Notes: generated from the letters alone by a model not told the origin. A DNA stretch of 64,000 nt from Truepera radiovictrix DSM 17093 (GCF_000092425.1 NC_014221.1:1245001-1309000), one strand, 5' to 3'; shown: positions 45,711 to 54,273, counted from the first letter of the stretch. Program-made: numbers and translations.

Positions 45711-46154
45711 CTAGTAGGCGAGCAGCGTATCGTCGAGGCGTAAGTCGGCGTAGGTGCGTTCGCCGAGCAAAAAGGTGCGGGCGCGCTCCTCGTCGTGGGG
45801 CAAGACCACGCTGCGGCTGTCGAGGTGGCTCTCGAGCCGCCCGAGGCCGAAACGGACCCTCAAAAGCTCCAGGACCTCGCCGAGCGCGAGCGTCTGGCGG
45901 CTAAAGATCCCTAGCGACAGGCGCTGCGCTGGCTGAAAGGTGTGCAGCGTCAGGTGCGACTCGGGGAGGGCGACGCCCACGGAGAGGCCGTCTCGAGCGC
46001 GGTGGGTGAGCGTGAGCGTGGGCGTGCTCCCTAAGCCGAGCGCCTCTAAAAGCTCGCGTGCAACCCCTAGCGCGTGCGCTTCGTCGACGAGCGGGGCCTC
46101 TTTCGCCCCGTACCCGTCGACGATGAGGTGGGCGCCGTAAGCTAGCGTGTCCAT
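45711..46154 (-). CDS. S-adenosylmethionine decarboxylase-like protein lacking the catalytic cysteine
   Basis: Protein of 147 aa in the SpeH-type AdoMet decarboxylase family. The self-processing site is present as PE65-S66-HLTLH71TF, where Ser66 would become the pyruvoyl group and His71 matches the His that aids cleavage. In the bacterial enzyme a cysteine lies 20 residues after the Ser (VYTCG); here that position is Arg86 in IFSRQ. The protein may have a different amino-acid substrate, since AdoMetDC homologues with arginine or ornithine activity are known, or may be inactive. TAGCCT lies 5 bases before the ATG, indicating a leaderless message. Confidence 0.72.
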   Translation of the reverse strand: MDTLAYGAHLIVDGYGAKEAPLVDEAHALGVARELLEALGLGSTPTLTLTHRARDGLSVGVALPESHLTLHTFQPAQRLSLGIFSRQTLALGEVLELLRVRFGLGRLESHLDSRSVVLPHDEERARTFLLGERTYADLRLDDTLLAY

Positions 46155-46159
46155 GGCTC

Positions 46160-46165
46160 AGGCTA
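46160..46165 (-). promoter_or_regulatory. TAGCCT -10 box, leaderless start of the AdoMetDC-like gene
   Basis: TAGCCT (46165-46160, minus strand) is 5 bases from the ATG at 46154. GAGCC in between is not a ribosome-binding site. Confidence 0.45.
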
Positions 46166-46204
46166 CCACAGCCACCCTGGCGCCAAGGGGTGAGGAGGGA
46201 CCCC

Positions 46205-47527
46205 CTAGCCCTTGACCCCACCCGCTTGATACTGGCCGGTGAGCGCGTTTTGAAACGAGTAGAAGATGATGAGAATCGGCAAGCTGCCCAAGACGGCGCT
46301 CGCGGTGAGCGTCCCCCACTGGGTCGCGAACTGGCCCGAGGTAAAGGCGCGCAGCCCGATGCCGATCGTCCAGCGGTCGTCACCTGTTAGGAGCGTGTTG
46401 GCGAGGATGAACTCGCTATAGGTGCCGATAAACTGCAGCAAAAAGATAAAGAGCAGCATCGGCACGCTGATGGGGAGGATGATCCGCCAAAACGCCCCCC
46501 AGCGGGTGGCGCCGTCGACCATGGCGGCCTCCTCGAGGCTCGGGCTGATCGACTCTAGGTACCCTTTAAAGATCCACGAGGCGAACGCGATAGCGCCCCC
46601 CGAGTAGGCCAGGATAAGCCCGGTAAAGGTGTTCAGCAGCCCGAGGTAGCTCATGAGGTAAAAGATCGCCACGAGCGCCATGAAGCCGGGGAACATCTGC
46701 ACGAAGATGAACGCGAGCAGCACCCCGTAGCGCCCCTCAAAACGCATGCGGGCAAAGGCGTAACCGGCCGTGGTCGAGATGAGCACCGCGAAGAGCCCCG
46801 TGATCCCCGACACCAGGAGCGTGTTGCGGATGTAGAGCACGACCTTGCGGTTGCTCCCCGAAGGGACGCGCTGGCCCTGTTCGTTGATGCTGTAGAACTG
46901 GTCGTTGGTGATGCTGATGACGAGCGCGACCGCGCCCAGGATAAGCGCCCAACCGGCGATTTTGGAGGCGCGCTCGAGCGCCCGCCCCTCGAAGCTAAAG
47001 CGGCGCGCGAGGTTAAGCGCGATCAGCACGAGGCCCGCGACCAGCAGAAGTCCCAAGAGCACCCACTGAATGGGGAGCAGGTGCGTTTCCGAGAGCACGG
47101 TGCGGTACTGAACGAGCGAGAAGTTGTTCGGGTCGGGCAAGATACCCGCGCGGACCAAGAGCCAGCCCTCGCGCGGCGGCGGTTGGTTAAGGTTGTTGAC
47201 GCGGTTAAACGACACCGCGAGCAGGTTGATCACCGGGTAGAGCGTCAGGATGATGACCACCCAGATAAACAGGTGGGTCACGGCGGTCACGGCGTAGTTG
47301 CCGGCTTTGCCGGGTTTGGTCGCGCGGCCGTAGAGGTAGCTGGCGAGCGCGACGCCCCCGGCGATGAGCACGAAGCCGATCAAAAAGCGCAGCCAGCCGT
47401 AGGGGATGATGAGGAAGCGGTTGCGGTCGACCTGCGCGAAAGCGTGCGACAGGCACGTGAGCGCGAGCAGCGCGCCCGGAAGGGCGCCCAGACGGCGGGG
47501 GTGCAAACGGTTGAGTGAGCAGCTCAT
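46205..47527 (-). CDS. Sugar ABC transporter permease, MalG type, with long N-terminal part
   Basis: Inner-membrane permease of 440 aa, against about 280-300 in most MalG proteins. The C-terminal half carries the EAA loop EEAAMVDGATRWGAFWRIILPIS for ATPase contact. The N-terminal 40 residues look like a signal peptide (ALPGALLALTCLSHAFAQ) before a further helix (FLIGFVLIAGGVALASYLYG). A periplasmic insert of about 130 residues (NNLNQPPPREGWLL to DQFYSINEQG) lies after the first core helix. ATG 47527 overlaps the MalF stop (ATGA). No ATPase gene is nearby, so a shared MsmX-like ATPase is likely. Confidence 0.88.
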   Translation of the reverse strand: MSCSLNRLHPRRLGALPGALLALTCLSHAFAQVDRNRFLIIPYGWLRFLIGFVLIAGGVALASYLYGRATKPGKAGNYAVTAVTHLFIWVVIILTLYPVINLLAVSFNRVNNLNQPPPREGWLLVRAGILPDPNNFSLVQYRTVLSETHLLPIQWVLLGLLLVAGLVLIALNLARRFSFEGRALERASKIAGWALILGAVALVISITNDQFYSINEQGQRVPSGSNRKVVLYIRNTLLVSGITGLFAVLISTTAGYAFARMRFEGRYGVLLAFIFVQMFPGFMALVAIFYLMSYLGLLNTFTGLILAYSGGAIAFASWIFKGYLESISPSLEEAAMVDGATRWGAFWRIILPISVPMLLFIFLLQFIGTYSEFILANTLLTGDDRWTIGIGLRAFTSGQFATQWGTLTASAVLGSLPILIIFYSFQNALTGQYQAGGVKG

Positions 47528-49134
47528 GTGTTCGACGTCTCCTTCAAAGCACCGGTGACGCGGAAGTTGATCAGGCTGATCGCGATGGTGATAAAGAAGA
47601 TGAGGAGCGAGATGGCCGAGCCGAGCCCGTAGGCGTAGCCGCCCTGCGAGCGGAAAGCTTCGTTGTACGCCCACGAGATGAGGATGTCGGTGCCGCGCGC
47701 CGTCGAGATACCCCCCTCGTAGGCGGGCCCCCCGTCGGTGAGCAGGTAGATGATGTTAAAGTTGTTGAAGTTAAAGGCGAAGCTCGTCAAGGTGATCGGG
47801 ACGAGCGCGGTGCGCAGCAAGGGGAGGGTCACGCCGGAAAAGCGCTGCAAGGGCCCCGCGCCGTCGATTTTGGCGGCCTCGTAGAGGTCACCCGGGATCG
47901 CGGAGAGCGCGCCCAAGGTCGCCGTCATCATAAAGGGCAGCCCGAGCCAGAGGTTGACGAGCAGCACCGCCGCGCGCGCCGCCCACACCTCGTTGAGCCA
48001 GTCGAGGACGGGGAGATCGAGAAGGGCCAGAGCGCGGTTGATGGCGCCGAAGTTCGAGTTCAAAAACCCCTGCCACACCTGAATGGTGACGATGTTGGGG
48101 AGCGCCCAGGGGATAATCAGCAGCGTCCGGTAGAGGTTGCGAAACTTCAGGTCGGGGTTGTTCAGCAAGACCGCGATAAAGACGCCAAAGGCCGTGTTGA
48201 TGAGCACCGTGCTGACCGCGAAGAGGATGTTCCAGACGAACACTGGCCAGAGCGACGAGGTCGCCCGCCGCAAGATCGTCTGGAAGTTCGCCCAACCGAC
48301 GAAGCCGAAGTCGTTGTAGCGCAGGATGCTGGTCGGCTCTACCCCTTCGGGGAGCGCTTCGTTGAGGGTCACGGTGTTGCCGTCGATGGCGGTGATCTGC
48401 CGTTCGAAGACCTCGCTGGCGACCTGCACCTCGATGGTCTCGAGGTTGACCTCGCCGGGGGGGGTGCGGGCCAGGACGAGGGTGTTGCCGACCACTTCGG
48501 TCACGGGAAACTGGGCGCGAAAGCCGATGTCGATGAGTTCTAGCGACACCTCAGTGACGCCGACGGCGTCCGAGAGGTCCTCGGCGACGGTGAGGACGTT
48601 CTCTTCAAGCGCGACGCCGGTGACCTCGAGGCTCGCTGCCGCCTCGACGCGGGCGCGGATGCCCAAGCAGTTGTTGCGCGCCGCCTGGCAGTTGAGCGAA
48701 GCGATGTCGGAGAGCTCGAGGCGTGCCCCCTGGGGGTCGACGGCGACGATATCGGTGCGGCTGCCCGGGTTGAGCTGACCGTTGCGGATGCCCGCGTAGT
48801 CGGTGAAAGCGAGCACGACGGTGAGGACCACGGGGAATAGGGTAAAGGTCGCCAAAAAGAGAATAGCGGGCAGAAGGTAGTACCAGGGCATGATCCACGA
48901 AAAGCGCTGCGAGATCCACCGGAGCACGGCGATAAGCGCGATCAGCCCGACGATGACGCCGACATAGGGTTCGAGGGTGGGGACGAGCTGGCTGAGCCCC
49001 AAAAATCCGAGGGTGCCGATGGCGGCGGCGGCGAAGATCGCCAGGAGCAGGAGCACGAGGGCTTTCCACAGCCGCGCTCCGGTACCGCCCGAACCCTTGG
49101 GGAGGTAGTCCGAGGAGGGTCTTGAAAGGTCCAT
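47524..49134 (-). CDS. Sugar ABC transporter permease, MalF type
   Basis: Inner-membrane permease of 536 aa, close to the 514 aa of enteric MalF. Several N-terminal helices precede a large periplasmic domain (about 130-270), like the P2 loop of MalF that contacts the maltose-binding protein. The core has the EAA loop YEAAKIDGAGPLQRFSGVTLPLL. The ATG 49134 has GAAAGGGAA before it. Upstream lie two direct repeats and a hairpin. Together with the MalE-type and MalG-type proteins it forms an alpha-glucoside importer, which is known for this arrangement but not shown here. Confidence 0.9.
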   Translation of the reverse strand: MDLSRPSSDYLPKGSGGTGARLWKALVLLLLAIFAAAAIGTLGFLGLSQLVPTLEPYVGVIVGLIALIAVLRWISQRFSWIMPWYYLLPAILFLATFTLFPVVLTVVLAFTDYAGIRNGQLNPGSRTDIVAVDPQGARLELSDIASLNCQAARNNCLGIRARVEAAASLEVTGVALEENVLTVAEDLSDAVGVTEVSLELIDIGFRAQFPVTEVVGNTLVLARTPPGEVNLETIEVQVASEVFERQITAIDGNTVTLNEALPEGVEPTSILRYNDFGFVGWANFQTILRRATSSLWPVFVWNILFAVSTVLINTAFGVFIAVLLNNPDLKFRNLYRTLLIIPWALPNIVTIQVWQGFLNSNFGAINRALALLDLPVLDWLNEVWAARAAVLLVNLWLGLPFMMTATLGALSAIPGDLYEAAKIDGAGPLQRFSGVTLPLLRTALVPITLTSFAFNFNNFNIIYLLTDGGPAYEGGISTARGTDILISWAYNEAFRSQGGYAYGLGSAISLLIFFITIAISLINFRVTGALKETSNT

Positions 49135-49151
49135 GATTCCCTTTCGACACG

Positions 49152-49179
49152 TAAACTTTAGGGTCTTAAACTTTAGGGT
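49152..49179 (-). repeat. Two direct repeats upstream of the malF-type gene
   Basis: TAAACTTTAGGGT is found at 49152-49164 and again at 49167-49179, a 15-base period. The repeats lie 18-45 bases before the ATG of the MalF-type gene and could bind a regulator on one face of the helix. Confidence 0.5.
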
Positions 49180-49239
49180 TTAGAGGTCTAGCAGCCGCTC
49201 CGAGGGGGAGGATAAGGGTGTCGACTCGGAGCGTAGGTG

Positions 49240-49257
49240 CTTGAGTCGGTACTCAAG
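49240..49257. promoter_or_regulatory. Short inverted repeat in the malE-malF gap
   Basis: CTTGAGT (49240-49246) and ACTCAAG (49251-49257) are inverse complements around CGGT. It may be an operator or part of RNA structure in the 232-base gap. Confidence 0.35.
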
Positions 49258-49318
49258 GGGGGTGAGGTGTAGGTGGTGGCCAACCGGGTTGTGCTGCTGT
49301 AGGAGCTTGTGATGGGTG

Positions 49319-49345
49319 AAAAGGCCAGGGTACCCCCTGGCCTTT
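49319..49345 (-). terminator. Hairpin after the malE-type gene
   Basis: AAAGGCCAGGG (49320-49330) pairs with CCCTGGCCTTT (49335-49345) around TACC, only 22 bases past the MalE-type stop. Few T residues follow on the minus strand. It could stabilise the binding-protein message or reduce read-through to the permeases. Confidence 0.6.
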
Positions 49346-49366
49346 GGTGGTCGCGTCGGTCTTGGG

Positions 49367-50557
49367 TCAGTTCCCCGTGATCTGCGCAACCGCGCGCTCG
49401 AGCGCCTGCGCAGCGTTCGTGTTGGGGCCCTCCAAGATGGTCGCGAGCGCGTCGCCCATGGGCGCCCAGACGTTACCCATCTGCGGAATGTTGGGCATGG
49501 GCTCGGCGATCGCCAGCGCTTCGGCGAAGCCCGCGATAACAGGGTCGTCGGCGACCTGTTCGGCGGCGCTCTGCGACGAGGGGATGCGGCCGCTGCGCTC
49601 GGCCAGAGCGACCTGCGCGGCGGGGCGGGTGAGCCACTTGGCGAAGTTTGCCGCGTCGGCTTTGTTCTGCGAGAACTCGTTCATCAAGACGCCCTGCACG
49701 CCCATAAAGCCGCTGAACTCGACGCCGTCTTCGGTCGGCGGTACCGGCATGACGGTAAAGGGGACACCGGCCGCTTCGATGTTGGCGACCGTCCAGGGGC
49801 CGTTATACATCATGGCGAGCGAGCCTTCGTTGAAGAGCCCCTCGGCGACGGCGCTGTCGGCGCCGGCGGGGATGAGGCCGCGCTCAAACTGCAGCGCGCG
49901 GATCTCCTCGGCGCCGCGAATGGCCCCCTCGTTGGCGAGACCGATGTCGTTGGGGTTGAGGTTACCGTTCTCGTCGCGCCCGAAGACGTACCCGCCGAAC
50001 GAGTGCAACCAGTTGTAGGCGAAGTAGAAGTTGCGCACATCGAAGATGAAGCCGTAGTTGTCACCTTCGGTGAGCTCTTCGGCGATCTGCAGCATCTCTT
50101 CGTAGGTCGCCGGGGGTTCGGGGACGAGGTCGGTGTTGACGATCAGGGCCGGCCCCTCGACGTACATCGGCAGGCCGAAAAGGCGGTTATTCAGCGTAAA
50201 CGCGAGGCGCGCCTGCTCGCCTAAGTCGGCGAGGTAGTCCTCGGTAGCGAACTGCGACATGTCGGCGAGCACCCCACCCTCGACCATCTCACCGATCTGG
50301 TCGTGCGGCACTGGCACCACGAGGTCGGCGGCTTCACCCTGCGGGGCCGAGAGCAGCATCTGCTGCTTGATCTCGTCCAAGACGACCGTCGTGATGGTCA
50401 CGGGGACGCCGAAGGCGGCCTCGAAAGCAGCGGCTTCGCTCTGAAGCCACTCGAGGTCGCTGTCGCCGAAGTGCGACCAGACGGTGATGCCCTGGCCCTG
50501 AGCGAGCGCGCCGCCAAGACCTACCATGAGACCGAGAGAGAGAAGAAGCTTTTTCAC
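49367..50557 (-). CDS. Maltose-type sugar ABC transporter substrate-binding protein
   Basis: Periplasmic binding protein of 396 aa, first gene of the importer. Residues 1-19 form a signal peptide (LLLSLGLMVGLGGALAQ). The mature N-terminus ITVWSHFGDSDLEWLQSEAAAFEAAFGVPV and the motif GPWTVANIEAAGVPFTVMPVPP are characteristic of the MalE cluster. There is no lipobox cysteine. The start is GTG 50557, with AAAGGAG 7 bases upstream. The exact sugar is unknown. Confidence 0.92.
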   Translation of the reverse strand: MKKLLLSLGLMVGLGGALAQGQGITVWSHFGDSDLEWLQSEAAAFEAAFGVPVTITTVVLDEIKQQMLLSAPQGEAADLVVPVPHDQIGEMVEGGVLADMSQFATEDYLADLGEQARLAFTLNNRLFGLPMYVEGPALIVNTDLVPEPPATYEEMLQIAEELTEGDNYGFIFDVRNFYFAYNWLHSFGGYVFGRDENGNLNPNDIGLANEGAIRGAEEIRALQFERGLIPAGADSAVAEGLFNEGSLAMMYNGPWTVANIEAAGVPFTVMPVPPTEDGVEFSGFMGVQGVLMNEFSQNKADAANFAKWLTRPAAQVALAERSGRIPSSQSAAEQVADDPVIAGFAEALAIAEPMPNIPQMGNVWAPMGDALATILEGPNTNAAQALERAVAQITGN

Positions 50558-50921
50558 CCAGAAACTCCTTTCGGGTCGTGCGCCCCCAGCGCACGTACCG
50601 TGCAACCCCGCCTAGGACCGCCCCGCCAGCGGGCAACCTAGGCTTATCACTATGGTTTGCACAGGTAGTTTACTGTGGCTTTAGAAGCGTGTCTAGTGAG
50701 TCGCGCCACTGCGCCCTTTACCCAAACCCCGTCTGCGCGGGGGGCGCTGCGAGGCGTGGCCGCTCTGCACTGAAGGGGGGCGTCAGCCATAAACCGAGCT
50801 CTCCAACCGAGCGGCGGCCGGAGTGGGGCGGGGCAGGCTCTCGGGTGCTGATTCCGCCACCCCTCACTGCCACCCCGTCCGCCGTATTAGCATCATGCCG
50901 CTCGCCGCGTACCGCCCGGGC
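50558..50921. other. Intergenic region with the importer promoter
   Basis: About 360 bases without a supported gene. It holds the MalE-type leader and promoter. TAAACT and CATAGTGAT occur near 50672 and 50650 on the minus strand, but no clear -35 partner or operator is seen. Confidence 0.45.
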
Positions 50922-51176
50922 CTAACGCGCCTCGATCAGCTCGACCGCCCACGTCTCCTGGCACCGCGCGCACCGTTTGGTCATCCTAAAGCGCCGCTGC
51001 ACGAGCGCAAAACGCTCGTGGTCGTGGAAAGTGACGCCGATGGGCTCTTTTGAGAGGACCTGCACCTGCGCGCTTTTACAGCGCGGGTAGCGCGCTTTGG
51101 GCCGCATCAGCCAGGGGAGCAGCAAAGCCGCGAGGCCGCCCGCGAGGACCAGCAGCCAGGCGAGCAGGTCGGGCAT
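50922..51176 (-). CDS. Small membrane-anchored protein of unknown function
   Basis: Protein of 84 aa. An N-terminal helix (LLAWLLVLAGGLAALLLPWLM) anchors a small soluble part with cysteines in YPRCKSAQ and RCARCQETW. The C-x2-C pair and the first cysteine could bind a metal, though a fourth ligand is not obvious. Its ATG follows the stop of the M20-type hydrolase gene without a gap, so they share a message. No family is recognised. Confidence 0.6.
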   Translation of the reverse strand: MPDLLAWLLVLAGGLAALLLPWLMRPKARYPRCKSAQVQVLSKEPIGVTFHDHERFALVQRRFRMTKRCARCQETWAVELIEAR

Positions 51177-52418
51177 CTAGCCCTGAGCCCCAAGGCGCGC
51201 CACGACCTTGTCGGCGAGCTTGGCGAGCGCTGCCACCGCCAGCTCGAGGTGCTCCTCTTGGGTGTCCTCGATCTTGTTGTGCGAGATCCCGTGAAGGCTC
51301 TGCACGAACATCATGACCGTCGGGACGCCCGCCCGCGCGACCTCGGCGGCGTCGTGCAAGGGGCCACTCGGCAGCCGGTGCGAGGTGCCGCAGACCTCGC
51401 GGATGGCCTCGTCGCAGAGGTCGATGAGCGCGCCGTCGAACAAGATGGGGTCGATGCGCCAGAGCCGGTCCCAGTTGACCGTCACCCGACCCTCCGCGGC
51501 GAAGCGCTCGCTGGCCCCCTTGGCGTCGGCGAGCATCATGGCGAGCGCGTCCGCGTCGAGGTGGCGCTGGTCCAAGGTGATGCGGCACTCCTCGACCACG
51601 CTCGTGACGATGCCCGGCTTTGTCGTGCAGCTGCCGATCGTGCAGACCCCGCCCCGCCGCGCGGCGATAGCGTAGCTTTCGGGGCTCATCTTGGCGGCGG
51701 CCAAAAAGGCGTCTTTGCGCCGCTCCATCGGGGTCGAGCCGGAGTGAGCGGCTTGGCCGTGAAAGGTGACCGCGTGGCGCTCGACGCCGAAGGTGCCTAA
51801 AACCGCGCCGAGCGGTTTGTCGAGGTCGAGCAGCACGGGGCCCTGCTCGATGTGCAGCTCGAGGTAAGCCGCCGCGTTCTGGAGTTCGGTCCCAGCCTCG
51901 TGCATCCGGTCTAGCTCCACGCCGCAGCGCCGCAGCGCGTCCGGCAGCGCCACGCCGTCCTTGTCGGTGCGGCCGCGTTCGTCATCCGGGTTGAGGGTGC
52001 CGCAGCAGGCCGACGAGCCGAGCAAGCTGCGCCCGAAGCGCGCGCCCTCCTCGTCCGCCCAATCGACCAAACGCACGGTCACGGGGGGGCGGCCGCCGTA
52101 GGTGTCGCAAAGGTGCCGCAGGACCTCGAGCCCGGCGAGCACGTTCAAGCACCCGTCCAGCCAGCCGCCATTGGGCACCGAGTCCAGGTGCCCACCGATG
52201 AGGAGCGCGCGCTCCGAGGCGCCCTCTAAGGTGGACCAGACGTTGCCCGCCGCGTCCATGTGGGTCTCTACGGGCAGGTCGTCCAGCTTCGTGCGGAGCC
52301 ACGCCCGCGCCTCGAGCCACGTGTCCGTCCAAGCGACGCGCTGCGCGCCCGCTTCGTTGCCGGTCAGCGCGCGCAGCTCTTTAAGTTCCGCCACCGTTCG
52401 TTGGGGTTGGAGCGCCAT
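51177..52418 (-). CDS. Zn-dependent hydrolase of the hydantoinase/carbamoylase (M20) family
   Basis: Metal-dependent amidohydrolase of 413 aa. The metal site is GGHLDSVPNGGWLDG (about 76-90, His and Asp), DEEGARF (about 122-128), LHIEQGPVL (about 192-200) and a late His in HGISHNKIEDTQ. FHGQAAHSGSTPMERRKD is the dimerisation segment typical of carbamoylases and allantoate amidohydrolases. The natural N-carbamoyl or amide substrate is unknown; no pathway partner is next to it. It is followed directly by a small membrane gene. Confidence 0.9.
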   Translation of the reverse strand: MALQPQRTVAELKELRALTGNEAGAQRVAWTDTWLEARAWLRTKLDDLPVETHMDAAGNVWSTLEGASERALLIGGHLDSVPNGGWLDGCLNVLAGLEVLRHLCDTYGGRPPVTVRLVDWADEEGARFGRSLLGSSACCGTLNPDDERGRTDKDGVALPDALRRCGVELDRMHEAGTELQNAAAYLELHIEQGPVLLDLDKPLGAVLGTFGVERHAVTFHGQAAHSGSTPMERRKDAFLAAAKMSPESYAIAARRGGVCTIGSCTTKPGIVTSVVEECRITLDQRHLDADALAMMLADAKGASERFAAEGRVTVNWDRLWRIDPILFDGALIDLCDEAIREVCGTSHRLPSGPLHDAAEVARAGVPTVMMFVQSLHGISHNKIEDTQEEHLELAVAALAKLADKVVARLGAQG

Positions 52419-52505
52419 AGACGATTCTAAGCGAAACGTCGTGCGGGTAACACCCCATGCCGAAAAGGGGCAGGGCGCGAGCAGCCCGAACGGGTAAAGC
52501 CAAAA

Positions 52506-52529
52506 GAGCGCCCCCGCAAGGGGGCGCTC
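52506..52529. terminator. Terminator after the fasciclin gene
   Basis: GAGCGCCCCC (52506-52515) pairs with GGGGGCGCTC (52520-52529) around GCAA. On the minus strand TTTTGG follows, so it probably ends the fasciclin message. Confidence 0.75.
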
Positions 52530-52550
52530 GTGGCGGGGGCGGGTCGGGGC

Positions 52551-53435
52551 TTAGGAGCCCACTTCGCCGCAGGCGACGACCGCGCCGCCCGGCGCCTCGA
52601 AGATGCGGAGCGCGTGGTCGCCCCCCGTGATGGTCTCGAAGGGGAGACCTACGACCGTCGTACCGAAACCGGTGCTGCCGGAAACGTCGCTCAGGTCGGC
52701 GAGCGCCTCGCCGGGGGCGTCGCAGCTGCCGGCGACCAGCTGCGCGGGGTAGGTCGCGTCCGCGGCGGTGCCGATGAGCGACACCGTCAGGACGCTGCGC
52801 GCCTCGTCGCCGTAAGCCGCGACCAGCACGGAGCCCGTTACGCCGCTCCCTTCAACTTCGTCCAAAAGGTAGCGGGCGCGCGCTTCGGCGGTGCTGACGT
52901 AGAGCGCGTCGTCCGCGTCCACCTCCGCTGCGACCTCCTCCGGCGGCGTAAGCACCGTGTCGATGGCGAAGACGACGCCGTTAGAGGCCTCGAGGTTGAC
53001 CGCTGTCACGGTCGCCGTACCGACGCCCTGCTGGGTAATGGGCAGCTCGCTCCCCTGGAGGGTGTCGAACGCGCGCATCTCCGGGCCGATGTCGGCGGTG
53101 GTGTAGCGCCCCGGCACCACGTGGTAGGTGAGCACGTTGCGGAGCGCTTCGCGGTCGGCCAAGAGGGCGTCGAGCTCGTCGTCCGAAAGGGCGGCGAAGG
53201 CGCTGTTGGTGGGGGCGAAGAGGGTAAAGGGGCCCTCGCCCCGCAGCTCTTGGGTCAGGCCGGCGACCTCGAGCGCGCTCAGCAGGGTGCTAAAGTCGGG
53301 GTTTTCGGCGGCGACGCCAATCACCGTCGTGTCTGCTTGCGCCCAGGCTGCGGGCAGTAGCGCCAGCAGGATGAGCGGGGGGAAGAGCCGTCTGGGGAGA
53401 GCTAGCCTCACGGGCGGGTTGCGGGTAGGGTGCAT
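52551..53435 (-). CDS. Secreted fasciclin-domain protein
   Basis: Secreted protein of 294 aa. Residues 1-32 form a signal peptide (PLILLALLPAAWAQ). The fasciclin domain runs about 36-165 and carries TLFAPTNSAFAAL, LRNVLTYHVVPGRY and the closing VVFAIDTVLTPP. The C-terminal 120 residues (SVLTVSLIGTAADATYPAQLVAGSC and HALRIFEAPGG) resemble the repeats of CHRD-like domains. Family members bind surfaces or other proteins; no enzyme activity is expected. The start has AGGAGG before the ATG. Confidence 0.88.
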   Translation of the reverse strand: MHPTRNPPVRLALPRRLFPPLILLALLPAAWAQADTTVIGVAAENPDFSTLLSALEVAGLTQELRGEGPFTLFAPTNSAFAALSDDELDALLADREALRNVLTYHVVPGRYTTADIGPEMRAFDTLQGSELPITQQGVGTATVTAVNLEASNGVVFAIDTVLTPPEEVAAEVDADDALYVSTAEARARYLLDEVEGSGVTGSVLVAAYGDEARSVLTVSLIGTAADATYPAQLVAGSCDAPGEALADLSDVSGSTGFGTTVVGLPFETITGGDHALRIFEAPGGAVVACGEVGS

Positions 53436-53874
53436 GAAGTCCTCCTCGGAGCGCCCCGGCTCGCCCGAGCGTCTGTCACCGAGCTCACCAACATGCGAGT
53501 TGCGTTCACAACGTGTCGGGCGCGCTAGGCCCCATTATGCCAGGGTTGTGTGGGGCGAATGCGCCCTTCTGTACGGTTTGCCAAAGGGCGCGCCCGTGAC
53601 GTGACCGTCGAACACGTGACCACCGAGCGCGCGACGACCGAACGCCCGACCAGCCTCTGGCGAGCGGTTGAGTGGCGGCGTAGGGCGGCTCTGGTTGTGG
53701 CCTCGGGGTTGTAGGGGCTCTAGGCTGGGTCTGCATGGTCTATCGGTGTCGCGCAAGGCTCGCAGGTCGGGCGTCGCGTGGCGACGCGCGTAAAAGGAGG
53801 CGCCCGGCATGTCAAGCAGCCGACACCACCACACAAAGGGCGTGTTACCTTGGGTGCTTGTTGGAGGCATGCCG
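53436..53874. other. Intergenic region before glutaredoxin
   Basis: About 440 bases without a supported gene. A 15-base imperfect repeat occurs around 53597-53656 (units starting GTGACCGTCGAACAC, GTGACCACCGAGCGC, GCGACGACCGAACGC). It may be a decayed coding stretch, but no start or family can be shown. The gene starting points on both sides point away from it. Confidence 0.45.
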
Positions 53875-54198
53875 ATGAGTGACACCCCCCAAAAGCTCGA
53901 CGAAGAGGGCCGCGAGGCGCCTATCTCGCCCATCACGATGTACACCACCTCCTGGTGCGGCGACTGCGTGGTGACCAAGAGCTACCTGCAAAAGTTCGCC
54001 ATCCCCTTTCGGGAGATCAACATCGAGGCCGACCCGGAAGCCGCCGAGTTCGTCATGAAGGTCAACGGCGGCCGCCGCAGCGTACCGACGCTCGTCTATA
54101 ACGGCGACGCGGCGAGCCTCTCGGGGTTTAGCCGGGCCAAGCTCGACGCCTTTTTGGCGCGCCACCAACTGCGACCACAGCGACCACAGTCCGTGTAG
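53875..54198 (+). CDS. Glutaredoxin family protein
   Basis: Small redox protein of 107 aa. The active site is C28-G-D-C31 in TTSWCGDCVVTKSYLQKF, followed by IPFREINIEADPEAAEFVMKVNGGRRSVPTLVYNG, where the cis-Pro (VPT) is conserved. It is longer at the N-terminus than NrdH or Grx by about 18 residues. ATG 53875 is chosen because GGAGG lies 7 bases before it; the ATG at 53869 is too close to that site. Its partner reductase is not nearby. Confidence 0.88.
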   Translation: MSDTPQKLDEEGREAPISPITMYTTSWCGDCVVTKSYLQKFAIPFREINIEADPEAAEFVMKVNGGRRSVPTLVYNGDAASLSGFSRAKLDAFLARHQLRPQRPQSV

Positions 54199-54273
54199 CC
54201 GCCTAGCTAGCACCGGGCGCAAGCGTGCGGTGGGTGTGGTGTAAGCGCTTTTTCAGAGCCCTGCCCTGCGTGA

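Noticed and set aside
46205-50557. Assigning malE, malF and malG symbols
   Set aside because: The family is clear but the sugar is not; a related alpha-glucoside or other sugar could be carried.
53535-53978. Minus-strand frame opposite glutaredoxin
   Set aside because: It overlaps the glutaredoxin gene, shows no family and has no ribosome-binding site.
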